Below, one piece after another: positions 15,227 to 23,009 of a stretch of 23,654 nucleotides of DNA. The DNA comes from Rhodospirillales bacterium (GTDB lineage Bacteria > Pseudomonadota > Gammaproteobacteria > Steroidobacterales > Rariloculaceae), in NCBI GenBank assembly GCA_024640665.1, contig JAHEEO010000001.1, positions 1-23,654 on the forward strand. Reading direction: 5' to 3'. The notes below the pieces were generated by a model. It worked only from the letters and a program-made list of their open reading frames with translations, was not told the DNA's origin and made no database searches. Position numbers and translations under genes: made by a program. Within the stretch, counting starts at the first letter, position 1. Each line of letters starts with the position of its first letter.

Positions 15227-16834
15227 ATGTGGCAGCAAACGTATTTACCTATCAGCGATAACTTGGCGCTTTCCGCGCTGGCGGCTTCTGTACCCATTTT
15301 TGTGCTTCTATTGCTCATCGGCGTGCTGCGCAAACCTGCATGGATTGCGGCCGTATGCGGACTCGCGGCGGCAGCAATTATCGCTATTGGCGTCTATGGC
15401 ATGCCGGTAAATCTTGCTTTCAGCTCGACAATTTACGGCGCTGCCTTCGGAATACTACCCATTGGCTGGATCGTTTACTGGGCAATCGTCCTGTATCGCA
15501 TCACGCTCGAAACCGGCAACTTCGAGGTTATTAAGGACTCTATCGGCGGCCTTACGTCTGATAGGCGACTTCAAGCCATGCTGATTGCATTTGCGCTGGG
15601 TGCGTTTATCGAGGGCTCTGCCGGCTTTGGCACACCCGTTGCGGTTGCAGCAGCAATGATGACGGGCCTCGGCTTTTCGCCATTCTACGCGGCAGGTATT
15701 TGTCTGCTCGCTAATACTGCCCCGGTCGCTTTTGGCTCCATCGGCGTGCCAGTCACAACTCTAGCGGTCATTACTGGACTGGACGAAATGGAACTGAGCA
15801 TTTGGGTCGGACGCCTCTGCGCACCCGTCGCCATTTTCATTCCTGCTTACCTCATTATGGTCATGGGTGGATTCAAGGCATTGAAAGGTGTCATACCCGC
15901 AGCCGTCGTCTGCGGATTGAGTTTTGGCGCAATGCAGTTTGCTGTTTCAAACTATGTTGGACCGCAGCTAACGGACATCGCGGCAGCCCTTACCGCCATT
16001 CTGGCACTTGTGGGTTTATTGAAAATCTGGAAGCCCGCGGACAAGTTCGAACTCGAAGGCGACCATCAAGCATCCATTCAAATCAACTCACACGGGATGG
16101 GCCGCACAGTACTGGCTTGGTCGCCGTATCTTATTCTGGTCGCCTTTGTGCTCGTCTGGGGCAGCCCGATCAATGATTCGCTGGATACAGTCACTGCTTC
16201 TTTCGCTTGGCCGGGGCTTCACGAACAGATCCTGCGAGTGGCGCCAGCAGTTGAACAACCCACAGCCTATGCCGCAATCTACAATCTAAACTGGTTATCG
16301 GCAGCCGGTTCCGCCTGCGCGCTTGCCACGATGGTCTCGGCGCTTGTTCTGAAATTTTCGGTTGGCAATTACATCAAGTTATTGGGCTCTGTTCTAGTTC
16401 AGCTGGCCTTCCCGCTGCTAACGATCGCTTCGGTACTTGGCCTGGCGTATTTGATGAACTACAGCGGCGCGACAGTTACGCTCGGACTCGCCTTTGCGGC
16501 AACCGGCGCACTGTTCCCATTCTTCAGCGCCTTGCTTGGCTGGCTTGGGGTGTTCTTAACAGGCAGCGACACTTCCGCTAATGCACTGTTTGGTAACTTG
16601 CAGGTAGTGACTGCCAACCAGCTCGGCTTTAATCCCGCCATTATGGCTTCGGCCAATTCCGCGGGTGGAGTCATGGGCAAGATGATCAGCCTGCAAAGTT
16701 TGGCAGTTGCGGTGGCAGCAACGGGCATGTCCCGTTCTCAAGAGGGCGAGTTGTTCCGCTTCACCTTTAAGCACAGCGTGTTCCTGGCCTGCGTCTTAGG
16801 ATTGTTGACCTGCGTTTACGCCTATTTGCTCTGA
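15227..16834 (+). CDS. lctP: L-lactate permease (LldP/LctP family)
   Basis: A 535-residue inner-membrane proton symporter for L-lactate (and, in E. coli, glycolate), close to the 551 residues of E. coli LldP, with some 12 to 14 hydrophobic segments. Family motifs are clear: AFIEGSAGFGTPVAVAAAMM, LLANTAPVAFGSIGVPVTTL and FLTGSDTSANALFGNLQVVT near the C-terminus. Start ATG 15227 has a strong GGGGAGG Shine-Dalgarno site. No lactate dehydrogenase gene (lldD, lldEFG or dld) is visible in the window. The 3' end overlaps the convergent pterin dehydratase gene by 13 bases. Confidence 0.93.
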   Translation: MWQQTYLPISDNLALSALAASVPIFVLLLLIGVLRKPAWIAAVCGLAAAAIIAIGVYGMPVNLAFSSTIYGAAFGILPIGWIVYWAIVLYRITLETGNFEVIKDSIGGLTSDRRLQAMLIAFALGAFIEGSAGFGTPVAVAAAMMTGLGFSPFYAAGICLLANTAPVAFGSIGVPVTTLAVITGLDEMELSIWVGRLCAPVAIFIPAYLIMVMGGFKALKGVIPAAVVCGLSFGAMQFAVSNYVGPQLTDIAAALTAILALVGLLKIWKPADKFELEGDHQASIQINSHGMGRTVLAWSPYLILVAFVLVWGSPINDSLDTVTASFAWPGLHEQILRVAPAVEQPTAYAAIYNLNWLSAAGSACALATMVSALVLKFSVGNYIKLLGSVLVQLAFPLLTIASVLGLAYLMNYSGATVTLGLAFAATGALFPFFSALLGWLGVFLTGSDTSANALFGNLQVVTANQLGFNPAIMASANSAGGVMGKMISLQSLAVAVAATGMSRSQEGELFRFTFKHSVFLACVLGLLTCVYAYLL

Positions 16835-17166
16835 CAGAGCTCAAATGCTCGGTCGGCTTTAGCGGCAAAGAAAAAGTCACTTTCTGTTAGGCCACCGATC
16901 TTGTGAGTCCAAATTTCGACCTTGCACCGTCCCCATCGGACGGTGAGGTCGGGGTGATGGTTTTCCGCTTCCGCAACATCGGCAACTCGGTTGGCAAAAG
17001 CCATAGCAGCAACGAAATTGCCAAACCCGTATTCACGTTGAAGATGCCCATCGGCATTGAGTTGCCAACCGCTGCCCACCTGCGTCAGCAAATCAGCGAT
17101 GGAATTCGCGTCCAGTGGCAAAGTGCCCGCCGGACAAAGCACACACGCATGATCGGCGAGTGTCAT
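16822..17166 (-). CDS. phhB: Pterin-4a-carbinolamine dehydratase (PCD/DCoH)
   Basis: A 114-residue cytoplasmic enzyme that dehydrates 4a-hydroxytetrahydrobiopterin, the by-product of aromatic amino acid hydroxylases. It shows the family pattern: a GWQL strand (residue 33 on), the helix NFVAAMAFANRVADVAE, the catalytic ENHHPDLTV (His70-His71-Pro72) and a third histidine in VEIWTHKIGGLTESDFFFA (His88). The size is typical for bacterial PCDs. It begins 1 base after the FixJ-like stop, so it is the third gene of that operon. No phenylalanine hydroxylase (phhA) is in the window, so phhB is used by family, not by proven role. Confidence 0.9.
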   Translation of the reverse strand: MTLADHACVLCPAGTLPLDANSIADLLTQVGSGWQLNADGHLQREYGFGNFVAAMAFANRVADVAEAENHHPDLTVRWGRCKVEIWTHKIGGLTESDFFFAAKADRAFELCQSK

Positions 17167-17167
17167 A

Positions 17168-17785
17168 TCAGTCGTCGACCACCAGACCGGCGAGTCGCAC
17201 GAGGTCTGCGAGAGAGCGCACGCCCATCTTGTGCATAACGCGGGCGCGATGGAGTTCTACTGTCCGCTGGCTAACACCAAGATCGAGTGCGATGACCTTA
17301 TTGGCGCAACCCTCTACAACCTTTTGCATGACTTCGGTTTCCCTTGGCGTCAAAGATGCAACACGCTTTCTCGCATCAAGCTCAACTTGCCGTCTTGCTA
17401 ATCTTTCCGTATCTAACTGCAATGCCTCGTGAATTCGATCGATTAAATCCTGGTCGCGAAAGGGCTTCTGAATGAAATCCAGCGCACCAGACTTCATTGC
17501 CCCTACCGCCATCGGCACATCACCATGACCCGTGATAAAGATTGTAGGAATCGCGATATGCTTCTCGATGAGCCGTTCCTGCAGTTCCAGACCACTCATG
17601 CCCGGCATGCGTATATCAGCTAACAAGCACGCATGCCGCGACGGGTCCAAAGATCGCAAAAAATCTGTAGCGTTTGAAAATACTTGACACTCTAGACCGA
17701 CAGATCGCAACAACATGCTGAGCGATTCCAATATCGCTTCGTCATCATCTACGACGTACACGATCGCACCATCATCGTCACTCAT
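17168..17785 (-). CDS. fixJ: FixJ-family response regulator (receiver + LuxR-type HTH)
   Basis: A 205-residue regulator, against 204 for rhizobial FixJ. The receiver has the acidic pocket VVDDDEA (13-15), phosphoacceptor Asp57 in LLADIRMPG, the Thr of IFITGHGD and the Lys of IQKPF. The output domain is a LuxR/FixJ-type helix-turn-helix: LTPRETEVMQKVVEGCANKV, then LGVSQRTVELHRARVMHKMG. The frame continues upstream to 17836, but ATG 17785 is chosen because AAGGGG lies just before it and the receiver begins there. It overlaps the end of the kinase gene by 8 bases, typical of a coupled two-component pair. The regulated genes are unknown. Confidence 0.9.
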   Translation of the reverse strand: MSDDDGAIVYVVDDDEAILESLSMLLRSVGLECQVFSNATDFLRSLDPSRHACLLADIRMPGMSGLELQERLIEKHIAIPTIFITGHGDVPMAVGAMKSGALDFIQKPFRDQDLIDRIHEALQLDTERLARRQVELDARKRVASLTPRETEVMQKVVEGCANKVIALDLGVSQRTVELHRARVMHKMGVRSLADLVRLAGLVVDD

Positions 17786-18932
17786 TGTTAGCCCCTTGCA
17801 CTGCAGCAGGAAAATCTGCCTCAAAAATTGCACCACCCATCGGATTACCCCGGTAGCGCAACTTCCCGGAATGAGATTCTACAATAGTGCGACTAATGGC
17901 CAATCCCACGCCAAGTCCGTCATTCTTAGTTGATACAAACGGGTGAAACACTGCGTCGTTCAATCCCTTCGCGACACCTGGCCCGTGATCCGTGACCTTT
18001 ACGCCCACGCCCCCGTCAATCAATTTGTCCGTTCTGATGACAATACCTTTTTCGCGCTTGTCTTTACGCAACGCGCGCATAGCATCAACTGCATTTCTCG
18101 TAAGATTCAATACCACTTGCTGGATCTGCACCGCATTGCCATATATTGGGGGTAGGTCTTCAGAGTATTCAAGAGTCAGCGCAATGTCAGCGTTCTTGGC
18201 ATCTACGGCAATTAGACCAACCACGTCCTGAATAATGTCATTTAAGCAAATAATTTCTTTGCCTGGCTCTTGCTTGCGAATAAAATTCCGCAAATTTTCG
18301 ATGACGGATGCTGCACGATGCCCCTGCTCTGTCACTCTCGAGCAGATCTTCTTCAACTCATCCTTCGAGAAATTGTCGCTGTCGAGTAAACGCCCACCTG
18401 CCTGTGCGTACGTCGCGATGGCGCTGAGCGGCTGATTAATTTCGTGCGCGATACCCGCCGCCATTTCGCCCATGAGGCTGAACCGTGCTACATGCGCTAA
18501 ACGGCTCTCCAGCTCCGCCTGCTTTCTTTCTGCGCTTCTTTGAACAGTAAGGTCTCTAATAAACCCAACAAAAAAGGACTCGTCAGCCTTTCGCGCCTCA
18601 CCAATCGAAAGCCAAATGGGAAAGCGCGTGCCGTCTTTCCTTAACCCTTCAACCTCTCTTCCCGTTCCGATCACCTTTGCTCGGCGCGTAGTCAAAAAGT
18701 TCTTGATATAACTCGAGTGGCTGGAACGATGAGGCTCTGGCATCAAAATATCGACTTGTTTGCCGATAACTTCGTCCGCCTGGTAGCCAAACAAACGCTC
18801 CGACGAGGCATTGAATGCTTCGATACTCCCTTGCGGATCAATTATCACAATTCCGTCCACTGCCGCTGACAACAGGGCTTGCAGCTCGGAATTAGATTCT
18901 TCCTCAGGTTGGCGTCGTTTGCTGACCCTCAT
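17778..18932 (-). CDS. fixL: FixL-like PAS sensor histidine kinase (candidate haem/oxygen sensor)
   Basis: A 384-residue kinase with no membrane segment. PAS domain (about residues 14-130), with SAAVDGIVIIDPQGSIEAFN and LFGYQADEVIGKQVDILMPE; linker coiled coil (132-150); HisKA domain with phosphoacceptor His163 in GIAHEINQPLSA; HATPase with VVLNLTRNAVDAM, DHGPGVAKGLND and GLGVGLAISRTIV. By remembered alignment with Bradyrhizobium FixL, the proximal haem His200 corresponds to His72 (RSSHSSY) and the distal Arg220 to Arg92 (IGTGRE); Arg206 and His214 are replaced by Asn78 and Lys86. It may therefore bind haem and sense O2, as rhizobial FixL does. Start ATG 18932 has GGGA 9 bases upstream. The regulator gene overlaps its 3' end. 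Confidence 0.88.
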   Translation of the reverse strand: MRVSKRRQPEEESNSELQALLSAAVDGIVIIDPQGSIEAFNASSERLFGYQADEVIGKQVDILMPEPHRSSHSSYIKNFLTTRRAKVIGTGREVEGLRKDGTRFPIWLSIGEARKADESFFVGFIRDLTVQRSAERKQAELESRLAHVARFSLMGEMAAGIAHEINQPLSAIATYAQAGGRLLDSDNFSKDELKKICSRVTEQGHRAASVIENLRNFIRKQEPGKEIICLNDIIQDVVGLIAVDAKNADIALTLEYSEDLPPIYGNAVQIQQVVLNLTRNAVDAMRALRKDKREKGIVIRTDKLIDGGVGVKVTDHGPGVAKGLNDAVFHPFVSTKNDGLGVGLAISRTIVESHSGKLRYRGNPMGGAIFEADFPAAVQGANNE

Positions 18933-19035
18933 ACGTATATCCCACGGCTGACTCGGAAATCAAATCAAGTAGAGTAATTATACCGCTCTAAAGCGAGTCG
19001 ATGATGTATTCATTATCCATTGAAGAGACCCGACA

Positions 19036-19968
19036 ATGAAACCAATCCAGAGTATTCTCGCCGTTGTGGATCCCACCACGGATGTATATCCAGCCGCGGA
19101 GCATGCGTGCCACTTCGCGTCTCAGCTCGGCGCGACCGTCGAGCTATTTATTTGTGACTATGACCAATATCTGTCGGGAGAACGCTTCTTTGACACTAAA
19201 GGGCTGTCGAAAGCGCGTGAACACCTCATCGAGCGGCACAAGAAGCACCTTCAAACAATTGCCAATTCCTTAAAGGAAAAAGGCTGTAAGGTGAAGACCG
19301 ACGCAAGATGGGACTATCCCCTTGCAGATGGAATTCTGCGAAAAGCATCGGAATCCAAGTGTGACCTGCTCGTCAAAGAAACGCATTATCACAATGTACT
19401 GAAACGTTCAGTGTTCTCAAATACAGACTGGGAACTCATTCGTGGCTGTGAGTCTCCGCTGCTTTTGACGAAACACGACACAATGATGGATAAACCATCG
19501 ATTATTGCTGCCGTAGACCCCGTTCACGATAAAGACAAACCGGCTCGCCTGGACTATGAAATTCTGAATCAAGCCGCTGCACTCGCGAAGGCCACCAACG
19601 GGTCACTGCACATATTTCATTCGTACGATCCTGCACCGGCATATGCTGTTTCAGCAGACTCGATGGCGTTTCCAATCTCTGCACCGGTGCGTGAAATTGC
19701 CGAGGGTCTGAAACGGCAGCATGAAACTGCCATGAACGAACTGCTTAAGCAGTGGAAGACAAATATCGACTACTCCATACATCTCATTGAAGGCGATGTC
19801 AGACACAGCTTGTTAGAACTGATTGAAGAGGTCAATGCCGACGTAGTCACGATGGGAGCCGTGTCCAGGAACGCGCTTAAGCGACTCTTCTTGGGCAGTA
19901 CGGCAGAACAAATTCTTGACCACGTGCCGTGCAACCTCTTAATCGTCAAGACCCCTGCGGAGAGCTAG
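19036..19968 (+). CDS. Tandem-domain universal stress protein (UspE-like)
   Basis: A 310-residue cytoplasmic protein of two Usp domains (about 1-155 and 156-305), the arrangement of E. coli UspE. Domain 1 begins ILAVVDPTTDVYPAAEHACH; domain 2 begins SIIAAVDPVHDKDKP and ends with DVVTMGAVSRNALKRLFLGS, then TAEQILDHVPCNLLIVK. The nucleotide-binding pattern G-2x-G-9x-G-S/T is present in domain 2, but the second Gly is a Ser. Domain 1 has no such motif. Start ATG 19036 is 103 bases from the divergent kinase gene. The role is inferred from family: stress or growth-arrest survival. The stop lies inside a GC-rich hairpin. Confidence 0.9.
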   Translation: MKPIQSILAVVDPTTDVYPAAEHACHFASQLGATVELFICDYDQYLSGERFFDTKGLSKAREHLIERHKKHLQTIANSLKEKGCKVKTDARWDYPLADGILRKASESKCDLLVKETHYHNVLKRSVFSNTDWELIRGCESPLLLTKHDTMMDKPSIIAAVDPVHDKDKPARLDYEILNQAAALAKATNGSLHIFHSYDPAPAYAVSADSMAFPISAPVREIAEGLKRQHETAMNELLKQWKTNIDYSIHLIEGDVRHSLLELIEEVNADVVTMGAVSRNALKRLFLGSTAEQILDHVPCNLLIVKTPAES

Positions 19969-19987
19969 CAAAGCTAGTCCGCAGGGG
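19952..19987 (+). terminator. Hairpin overlapping the usp stop codon
   Basis: CCCCTGCGGA (19952-19961) and TCCGCAGGGG (19978-19987) are a perfect 10-base inverted repeat, with a further CTAG/CTAG pairing inside. The TAG stop of the Usp gene is within the loop-side sequence. No T-run follows on either strand, so it may be a Rho-independent-like stem without a tail, or an mRNA 3'-end stabiliser. Confidence 0.45.
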
Positions 19988-20003
19988 CTTGGTTGAACGA
20001 ACA

Positions 20004-20033
20004 GGGGTTTACGCACGGCATCCGTGACACCCC
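20004..20033. terminator. Hairpin between convergent usp and hsp20
   Basis: GGGGT (20004-20008) pairs with ACCCC (20029-20033), and CACGG (20014-20018) with CCGTG (20022-20026) around a CAT loop. The stem is interrupted by an internal loop and has no T-run. It lies between two convergent genes and may work with the stem at 19952-19987 as a shared terminator. Confidence 0.35.
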
Positions 20034-20045
20034 CGCTGATTTTCG

Positions 20046-20492
20046 CTAGTGGACTTTTATGGCCAGCGACTTGGGCTTTTCGTCTTCCGCTTTGGGGATT
20101 TGCACGGTCAAAACACCGTCTTTGCATTCCGCCTTGATCCCGGAAGGATCGACATTCTCTGGCAGTGAGAAGCGGCGCAAGAACTCACCATAGTAGAATT
20201 CCCTGTGATGCTCTTTCTCGTCGTCCGTGCTCTTCTCGACGCGTCTCTCACCCTTTAGAACCAGCACATCGCCTTCAACGGCGACACTGACATCTTCACG
20301 TTTAACGCCCGGTATATCCATCCTGACGGTATACCTCTTGTTGTCTTCAACGATTGAAGAGGAAGGCCGCCAAACAGCACTAGCACTCGCCTCTTCGCCG
20401 GATCCGGTCGGCCGGCCTAGCGCGACATCGCCCGCATAGCGATCGAACAAACGATCAAAGTCCCGCAAAGGCGCCCAATTAATCAGTCTCAT
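20046..20492 (-). CDS. Hsp20/alpha-crystallin small heat-shock protein
   Basis: A 148-residue ATP-independent chaperone that holds unfolding proteins. It has a short N-terminal arm (MRLINWAPLRDFDRLFDRY), the alpha-crystallin domain from about residue 43 (RYTVRMDIPGVKREDVSVAV, then GDVLVLKGER), the conserved FLRRFSLPENVDPSGIKAEC followed by DGVLTVQIPK, and a C-terminal I-x-V (AIKVH). The frame is open upstream to 20585, but ATG 20492 is chosen because GGAG lies 8 to 11 bases upstream and the family N-terminus begins there. Confidence 0.95.
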   Translation of the reverse strand: MRLINWAPLRDFDRLFDRYAGDVALGRPTGSGEEASASAVWRPSSSIVEDNKRYTVRMDIPGVKREDVSVAVEGDVLVLKGERRVEKSTDDEKEHHREFYYGEFLRRFSLPENVDPSGIKAECKDGVLTVQIPKAEDEKPKSLAIKVH

Positions 20493-20530
20493 TGTTGCTA
20501 CTCCACTAAGTAAGTTCTGTTGGTAACGAC

Positions 20531-20565
20531 ATAGTGTCGGAACGGCCAATTTCAATCTCTTGAAA
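20531..20565 (-). promoter_or_regulatory. Candidate heat-shock promoter/dyad upstream of hsp20
   Basis: A perfect 6-4-6 dyad TTTCAA-TCTC-TTGAAA lies at 20550-20565. On the minus strand its proximal half supplies TTGAAA, resembling the sigma32 -35 core. It is followed after 13 bases by CACTAT (bases 20536-20531), a weak match to the -10. The placement is right for hsp20, but the -10 is poor and the dyad may be an operator instead. Confidence 0.3.
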
Positions 20566-20619
20566 TACTCTGAAGCTACCCGCACATAGACTGGTTAAAG
20601 TTAATACGGCCCAAAGAAA

Positions 20620-20649
20620 AGGGCCGGCGAGTCTTCACTCACCGGCCCT
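20620..20649 (-). terminator. Rho-independent terminator of the molybdenum hydroxylase operon
   Basis: On the minus strand an AGGGCCGG...CCGGCCCT stem (8 base pairs, one mismatch, 4 more pairs, tetraloop) is followed directly by TTTTCTTT. It lies 75 bases after the stop of the molybdopterin subunit gene and is the clearest intrinsic terminator of the window. It also separates that operon from the hsp20 promoter. Confidence 0.85.
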
Positions 20650-20723
20650 AAACTGGGCTAACCTCAACTGCACGCTATGTTGTTCGGCGCGCCTGGTGCT
20701 GTTGAGAAAGACTAAGCAATCAA

Positions 20724-23009
20724 CTAAATCGAAAAGCCTTCCTTAGATAACGGCATGGATCTCACTCTGTGCCCTGTTGCGGCAAAAATTGCATTGCACA
20801 ACGCTGGCGCTGCCGGCGGAAATGCTGGTTCTCCAATACCCGTTGGCGAGTAATCTGACTGCAAGAAGTGCACATCGATCGATGGCGCCTGGTTAATTCT
20901 CAATATTGGGTAACGATCAAAATTACTTTGCTCTACGCGGCCGTTTTCAAAGGTAATTTCCAGACCCATCGCAGTGCTAATGCCGTCGATCACCGAACCC
21001 TGACACTGATTCTCAGCGCCACTTAAATTGACAACGGGCCCAATATCGGCGGCAACCGTTACATGATGCACCGTGACTTTGCGGTTTTCGTCGACACTGG
21101 CATCTATAACCTCGGCAATGTGTCCTGCATGACTAAAGTGAAATGCCAAGCCGAGACCTCGGCCGCGCGGCATATTGCGTCCCCAGCCGGCCTGCTCTGC
21201 AGCCAACTTGATTACATTAGCCGCGCGCTCGGTATTCAATGACCGCGAGTTACCGGGTTCTAGCCAACGCGGATCGCCCATGACCTCCAACAAGAATTCC
21301 AAATGATCGCGCTTTGCCGCTACGGAACACTCATGCATGAATGACTGCACTGCAAATGCGATGGCATTAGAGCCCGGCGCCCGCCATGGGCCGGTTGGAA
21401 TACCGGACGCAAGCACCGATTGACTTATGCGCGCATTGTCTAAAACGTTGGCAGGAAACTCCTGTGGCGAGAGGTTTGCAGCGCTGACGGGTGAAGTTGA
21501 ACCCTCACGCGCAAACGTTATGAAATGATCGTCCCACGCGGAAAGCTTCCCGGAATCGTCGATCGAAGCCTTAAATGAATGAAACCCACCTGGACGGTAG
21601 TAATCGAACGCCATGTCGTCTTCGCGTTTCCACTGAGCCTTGACTGGCACACCGACCTGCTTGGCAATAGCAGCCGCTTCGCAAACACTGTCATTGGCTA
21701 AACGTCGGCCAAACCCGCCGCCGCCGCGCAGTTGATGCAACGTTACTTTTTCCGTTGGCAGATTCAGCAATGCTGCAACCGCTTGAACTGCTGCCTGCGG
21801 CGTTTGCGTTGGCGCCCAAATCTCAATCGAATCGCCTTTAAACCATGCAGTACAATTTTGCGGTTCCAAATCTGCGTGCGAAGCAAATTGATAAGTGTAA
21901 AAACCTTCTGCACTAGCCGACGCCTGCTCGAACGCGCGATCGACATTACCTTTATCGGTTAGTTTTTCCGTCCCGGCGCGAGCACTTAATGCTCGAGCTG
22001 CGGCCATGTGCTCGGACCAGCTATCGGTCGCCGCGCTGCTGACATCCCATTCCACCTGCAACTGACTGTGCGCCTGAAATGCCGACCATGTTGAATCTGC
22101 AACAATCGCGACTCCAGACAGCACTGCCGGTGCAGCAGGGCCAAATTCTATCGGCGTGCCATTCTGCTCGACGATAAACGCGTCCTTAATGCCACGCATC
22201 TCCTTGATTGCATCGAGATTCGCAGATGCAACACGTGCACCAATCTGCGGCGCCTTAGCAAACGTTGCATAAACCATGTTCGGCAACTTCTGGTCGATTC
22301 CAAACAATGGCTGACCAGTTACAATCTTCTCATTGTCGACACCGGTAATTCGCTTGCCTAAGAGCCGGTATTCAGAACGTGCTTTTAAAGTTACAGAATC
22401 CGGGCTGGGCACAGGCAAAGATGCAGCACGATTCGCCAACTCGGCATAGCGTAATCTTCGATTGCCCGCATCATGAATAACGTAACTATTCTCTGTGCGG
22501 AGCTGCGCTGCCGGGACACCCCATTCGGCAGACGCGGCGGCGACCAACATTGCACGTGCAGTTGCGCCTGCCTGACGCAACGGATCCCAGTTCGTTGGGA
22601 TTGATGTCGAACCGCCAGCAACTTGGGCGCCATATTTCTCAAAGCTTATCTCTGCCTGTTCGACTCGCACGTCGTCCCAATTAGCGTCAAGCTCTTCTGC
22701 CACAATCATGGGCATAGCCGTCTTGACGCCCTGCCCGACTTCGGGATTCTTTGAAAACAATACAATGGAGCCGTCTGGCACTATTTGGACATATGCATTC
22801 GCAACGAAAGTTCCACTGACCTGGGCCTGAGCCTTACCAGGTGTCACGCCCAATGAGAACCCGATGACTAAACCACCACCGGCTACCCCAGTCAGCTTTA
22901 TGAAGTCGCGACGATTAAATGCCGTTGACCGGGCATCCACCGCCTCAGCCTGCTGTTTCTGCATAAATTCTGGAACATAAGGATCTACGTCTGTTCTGTC
23001 GATGCTCAT
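20724..23009 (-). CDS. Molybdopterin-binding subunit of an aldehyde/isoquinoline-type hydroxylase (IorB-like)
   Basis: A 761-residue subunit of the xanthine oxidase family, closest by pattern to isoquinoline 1-oxidoreductase beta (IorB). It has a twin-arginine motif near residue 33 (FNRRDFIKLTG), so the complex is probably exported to the periplasm with the small subunit. Visible are GSIVLFSKNPEVGQGVKTAM, the LRGGGGFGRRLAND cofactor-binding loop, PTGPWRAPGSNAIAF and the catalytic Glu in the C-terminal GIGEPAFPPAAPALCNAIFA. Start ATG 23009, with GGAGGAG upstream, is used rather than the frame's start at 23213, which lies inside the small-subunit gene. It overlaps that gene by ATGA. The substrate (aldehyde or N-heterocycle) is unknown. 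No electron-accepting cytochrome or XdhC-type maturase is seen here. Confidence 0.88.
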   Translation of the reverse strand: MSIDRTDVDPYVPEFMQKQQAEAVDARSTAFNRRDFIKLTGVAGGGLVIGFSLGVTPGKAQAQVSGTFVANAYVQIVPDGSIVLFSKNPEVGQGVKTAMPMIVAEELDANWDDVRVEQAEISFEKYGAQVAGGSTSIPTNWDPLRQAGATARAMLVAAASAEWGVPAAQLRTENSYVIHDAGNRRLRYAELANRAASLPVPSPDSVTLKARSEYRLLGKRITGVDNEKIVTGQPLFGIDQKLPNMVYATFAKAPQIGARVASANLDAIKEMRGIKDAFIVEQNGTPIEFGPAAPAVLSGVAIVADSTWSAFQAHSQLQVEWDVSSAATDSWSEHMAAARALSARAGTEKLTDKGNVDRAFEQASASAEGFYTYQFASHADLEPQNCTAWFKGDSIEIWAPTQTPQAAVQAVAALLNLPTEKVTLHQLRGGGGFGRRLANDSVCEAAAIAKQVGVPVKAQWKREDDMAFDYYRPGGFHSFKASIDDSGKLSAWDDHFITFAREGSTSPVSAANLSPQEFPANVLDNARISQSVLASGIPTGPWRAPGSNAIAFAVQSFMHECSVAAKRDHLEFLLEVMGDPRWLEPGNSRSLNTERAANVIKLAAEQAGWGRNMPRGRGLGLAFHFSHAGHIAEVIDASVDENRKVTVHHVTVAADIGPVVNLSGAENQCQGSVIDGISTAMGLEITFENGRVEQSNFDRYPILRINQAPSIDVHFLQSDYSPTGIGEPAFPPAAPALCNAIFAATGHRVRSMPLSKEGFSI

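Noticed and set aside
18933..19035. An FNR/FixK-type box (TTGAT-N4-ATCAA) in the divergent kinase-usp region
   Set aside because: ATCAA half-sites occur twice in direct repeat, but no TTGAT half lies at the right distance. A CGCT-CTAA-AGCG dyad at 18984-18995 is too short to assign.
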